Positions 62,347 to 64,000 of a DNA stretch of 64,000 nt are shown in pieces (the stretch's first letter is position 1; each line of letters starts with the position of its first letter). The notes beneath the pieces are model-generated. The model worked only from the letters and a program-made list of their open reading frames with translations. It was not told where the DNA came from and did not search any database. The DNA comes from Christensenella sp. UBA1214 (GTDB lineage Bacteria; Bacillota; Clostridia; Christensenellales; CAG-138), in assembly GCA_002309375.1 (NCBI GenBank), contig DBXK01000041.1, forward strand, positions 8,449 to 72,448, in the 5' to 3' direction. Made by a program: the position numbers and the translations under genes.

Positions 62347-62853
62347 ATGAAAAACGACCTGATCTTTACCAAGCGGTACAAGGATCCCGATGCGGAACTG
62401 ATCGATGAGTGCCTGAGGGATAATGCCGGTCAAGAAGTCTCGCTGTCCGAGGTATTGTACAAGTACAATGCAGACCACGGCATTGCGCAGCAGAATGGGA
62501 CAAAAAGCGGGTTCACGGACAATATGACCGGGATCGAGATCATCCCGGATGAAAAGCGTCTGAAACGCGCCGATTGGTTTGTTCGAAACGCAAAGAGTTT
62601 TTCGGAACGCTACCGTGTATCGGCAGATATCTGCAGAAATGAGACGATGGTTTCCATTTGGCTGTATTTCAGCACGGATATTCTGACCGGCGCCAAAAAA
62701 AGAGAGTTCCTGCAGCTTGCCGACTTTGCGGACGAGTTGACGGGAATCCCGCATCCTCAGAATATGGAAGAGCAATACGAGTTCGCTGTGAATCTGAACT
62801 ACATGACCGGACACAGTTTTATTAACGAAAGAGAACTGCATCCTTTCAAATGA
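62347..62853 (+). CDS. Island small cytoplasmic protein, intact copy
   Basis: 168 residues, no signal peptide or membrane helix. Starts MKNDLIFTKRYKDPDAELIDECL; later blocks are SEVLYKYNADHGIAQQNGTKSGFTDNMTGIEIIPDEKRLKRADWFVRNAKSF and SVSIWLYFSTDILTGAKKREFLQLADFADEL-like helices. I know no family. ATG 62347 was chosen because the shared leader (AAAGGCGG...GAACGGAA) ends there in all three copies; the 23-codon extension covers the promoter -10 region. It is the only full-length member, so it may encode a regulator or immunity-like partner of the exported proteins. Confidence 0.65.
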   Translation: MKNDLIFTKRYKDPDAELIDECLRDNAGQEVSLSEVLYKYNADHGIAQQNGTKSGFTDNMTGIEIIPDEKRLKRADWFVRNAKSFSERYRVSADICRNETMVSIWLYFSTDILTGAKKREFLQLADFADELTGIPHPQNMEEQYEFAVNLNYMTGHSFINERELHPFK

Positions 62854-62920
62854 AAACAATACCCGAGATCAACTCGGGCTTATGATAGAAAAAAATATAC
62901 GAAACAAAGGAGAAAACAAA

Positions 62921-63358
62921 ATGAACACTATGACAAAAAAAGGAACCCTGCTTATGCTTGCAGTGCTTACGCTCGTTATGAGCATCTTTGTTCCGCTCAA
63001 CAAAACTTCGGCTGCAACGATGTATAATAACACAACAACCGCATCAATTAGCACAACTGTCAAATCAGGCGGAGTTTTAAGTGTTTCTCTTTCGGTAGTG
63101 GGCATTAAGTCAAAGACCACACGTATTGGCACAGAACTGTATGTCGAAAAGAAGCTGATACTTGGAATTTGGATTCCCGTAGCTATTGGCTGTCCCAACA
63201 ACGTGTGGACAGACTCAGTAAACAACTTCTACTACAGTAATATCTTTGCTACTCAGTTATCCGCTACCGGAACATATCGTGTAACGGTAACTTATTCAGT
63301 CTCAGGCTCAGGTGGAGTGGATGACATTATCACCTGCACTGATACCGTTACTTATTAA
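62921..63358 (+). CDS. Small secreted protein
   Basis: 145 residues. Signal peptide (about 1-30, GTLLMLAVLTLVMSIFVPLNKTSAA), then a Ser/Thr-rich all-beta domain (TTTASISTTVKSGGVLSVSLSVVGIKSKTTRIGTELYVEKK...TGTYRVTVTYSVSGSG) that resembles a single Ig-like or fibronectin-like sandwich. AAAGGAG precedes ATG 62921. It follows the small cytoplasmic gene by 67 bases, possibly co-transcribed. AT-rich. No known family. Confidence 0.7.
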   Translation: MNTMTKKGTLLMLAVLTLVMSIFVPLNKTSAATMYNNTTTASISTTVKSGGVLSVSLSVVGIKSKTTRIGTELYVEKKLILGIWIPVAIGCPNNVWTDSVNNFYYSNIFATQLSATGTYRVTVTYSVSGSGGVDDIITCTDTVTY

Positions 63359-63370
63359 TGTTTCATAATG

Positions 63371-63402
63371 GAAAAGCGCTTGCTGGAGGCAGGCGCTTTA
63401 TA
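63371..63402 (+). terminator. Weak hairpin terminator
   Basis: AAAGCGCTTGC/GCAGGCGCTTT with one wobble pair, between convergent genes. Confidence 0.5.
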
Positions 63403-63409
63403 CTATGCA

Positions 63410-64000
63410 TTACTTTATCTTGATCGATGCGATCCACGATTCAAACACCTGTTGCTCTATAGGTGCTGGATAGGATAATGAGAAATAATACCCATCCTTG
63501 ATCCATGATGCTTGTGTACTTTCGTTCGACACATAAACTCGAACGCTTAAGTCACCAATAGTCTTGTTCTCAAACTTTCCGTTTTCATTATCGATCATCT
63601 GCTTATAGCTAGGTTGAGCAATTTGATTCAGCATGATGATATCTCCATCTTCATTTATATAGATAGTAACAATTGAAGTATCATTTCGCTTAACATCTGC
63701 TTCCGCGAACCCTTCTGGTATCGGCACAAGACCATATTCCTCTTCGATCCTCTCCTTTGTAACTTCTGGTTCTGCGTACTCATCATGATCATCCTTGTGC
63801 TGAACAAAGAATCCCGCGATGAATTCCCTGACCTCTGGAATAGCACACGCGGCGAGCGCCAGGGCAAGCACAGCGGCGATGGCAATCAAAACGATACGGC
63901 GGGCGCGCTTGCGGGAGACCGTCTTATTGTTGGGCTTTCCGGTGCGGATGAGCTCAGCCATCTTGCTTTCGAATTCCTTGGAGAACTCGTGCGGCTCTTT
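63410..64000 (-). CDS. DUF4367-type anti-sigma-like membrane protein, N-terminus beyond window
   Basis: At least 196 residues; the frame is open through base 64000 (KEPHEFSKEFESKMAELI), so the in-frame ATG at 63961 is not the start. One transmembrane helix (RIVLIAIAAVLALALAACAI) follows a basic cytoplasmic part. The outside domain (EEEYGLVPIPEGFAEADVKRNDTSIVTIYINEDGDIIMLNQIAQPSYKQMIDNENGKFENKTIGDLSVRVYVSNESTQASWIKDGYYFSLSYPAPIE) fits DUF4367. Such proteins usually follow an ECF sigma gene, which would lie just right of the window. Confidence 0.8.
   Translation of the reverse strand, partial: KEPHEFSKEFESKMAELIRTGKPNNKTVSRKRARRIVLIAIAAVLALALAACAIPEVREFIAGFFVQHKDDHDEYAEPEVTKERIEEEYGLVPIPEGFAEADVKRNDTSIVTIYINEDGDIIMLNQIAQPSYKQMIDNENGKFENKTIGDLSVRVYVSNESTQASWIKDGYYFSLSYPAPIEQQVFESWIASIKIK

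Overview
The window reads as a chromosome segment from an anaerobic Bacillota, most likely an uncultured gut Clostridia. Reasons: an IreB-type regulatory phosphoprotein, a DnaG-RpoD operon, DegV, VanW, DUF421/DUF4363 and SIMPL proteins, G+-type ribosome sites with several TTG starts, lipoproteins with Thr/Pro/Glu linkers, and a dockerin protein. Genus cannot be fixed from the sequence. The left ~49 kb is fairly GC-rich and compact. The right ~14.5 kb is looser, with several distinctly AT-richer genes and many gene remnants.

Layout 1-20.8 kb: ATP-type PEP carboxykinase (cut by the window edge), DegV, LarC with a long histidine tract, a DUF368 lipid-carrier transporter, an orphan beta-class DNA methyltransferase, a MATE exporter, IreB coupled to a ferredoxin-type aldo/keto reductase, an ECF sigma/membrane partner pair, an atypical histidine phosphatase, tRNA-Thr(GGT), VanW, a SurA/PrsA-like lipoprotein, DUF421+DUF4363, the dnaG-rpoD pair and an L,D-transpeptidase lipoprotein.

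Layout 20.8-42.5 kb: a MoxR/DUF58/DUF4129 operon, a degenerate membrane-anchored exonuclease, a cysteine-motif lipoprotein, a second ECF sigma/zf-HC2 anti-sigma pair divergent from a two-permease ABC transporter, PAP2 phosphatase, PP2C phosphatase, a two-component system divergent from a secreted protein that shares its Gly-Glu-Pro-rich motif, a SIMPL protein, and a cobalamin nucleotide-loop operon (TIM-barrel protein, cobT, cobU, cobS, short cobU-like, phosphatase). A 53-codon basic gene lies just upstream of that operon.

Layout 42.8-49.5 kb: surface biology. A 1351-residue secreted protein carries five repeats of a cleaved-adhesin-like plus InlB-like module. A dockerin protein follows. Around them are decayed pieces: an antisense dockerin end, a truncated histidine kinase, a response regulator fused to a beta-helix surface fragment, and a transposon-like end with three direct repeats.

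Layout 49.5-64 kb: a probable genomic island. It starts at a 45-nt copy of a tRNA-Arg 3' half that still has its terminator on the chromosomal side. It encodes almost only exported proteins: an Amidase_6 protein, two related lipoproteins, and two tandem ~4-kb units, each made of a beta-propeller/NlpC-P60/zinc-motif protein plus a beta-propeller lipoprotein. A conserved promoter block occurs six times, four on the + strand and two on the - strand, forming two divergent pairs. Three + copies lead into the same small reading frame, intact only in the last. This duplicated, commonly controlled cell-envelope module is the best candidate here for an undescribed system. The window ends inside a DUF4367-type anti-sigma-like gene.
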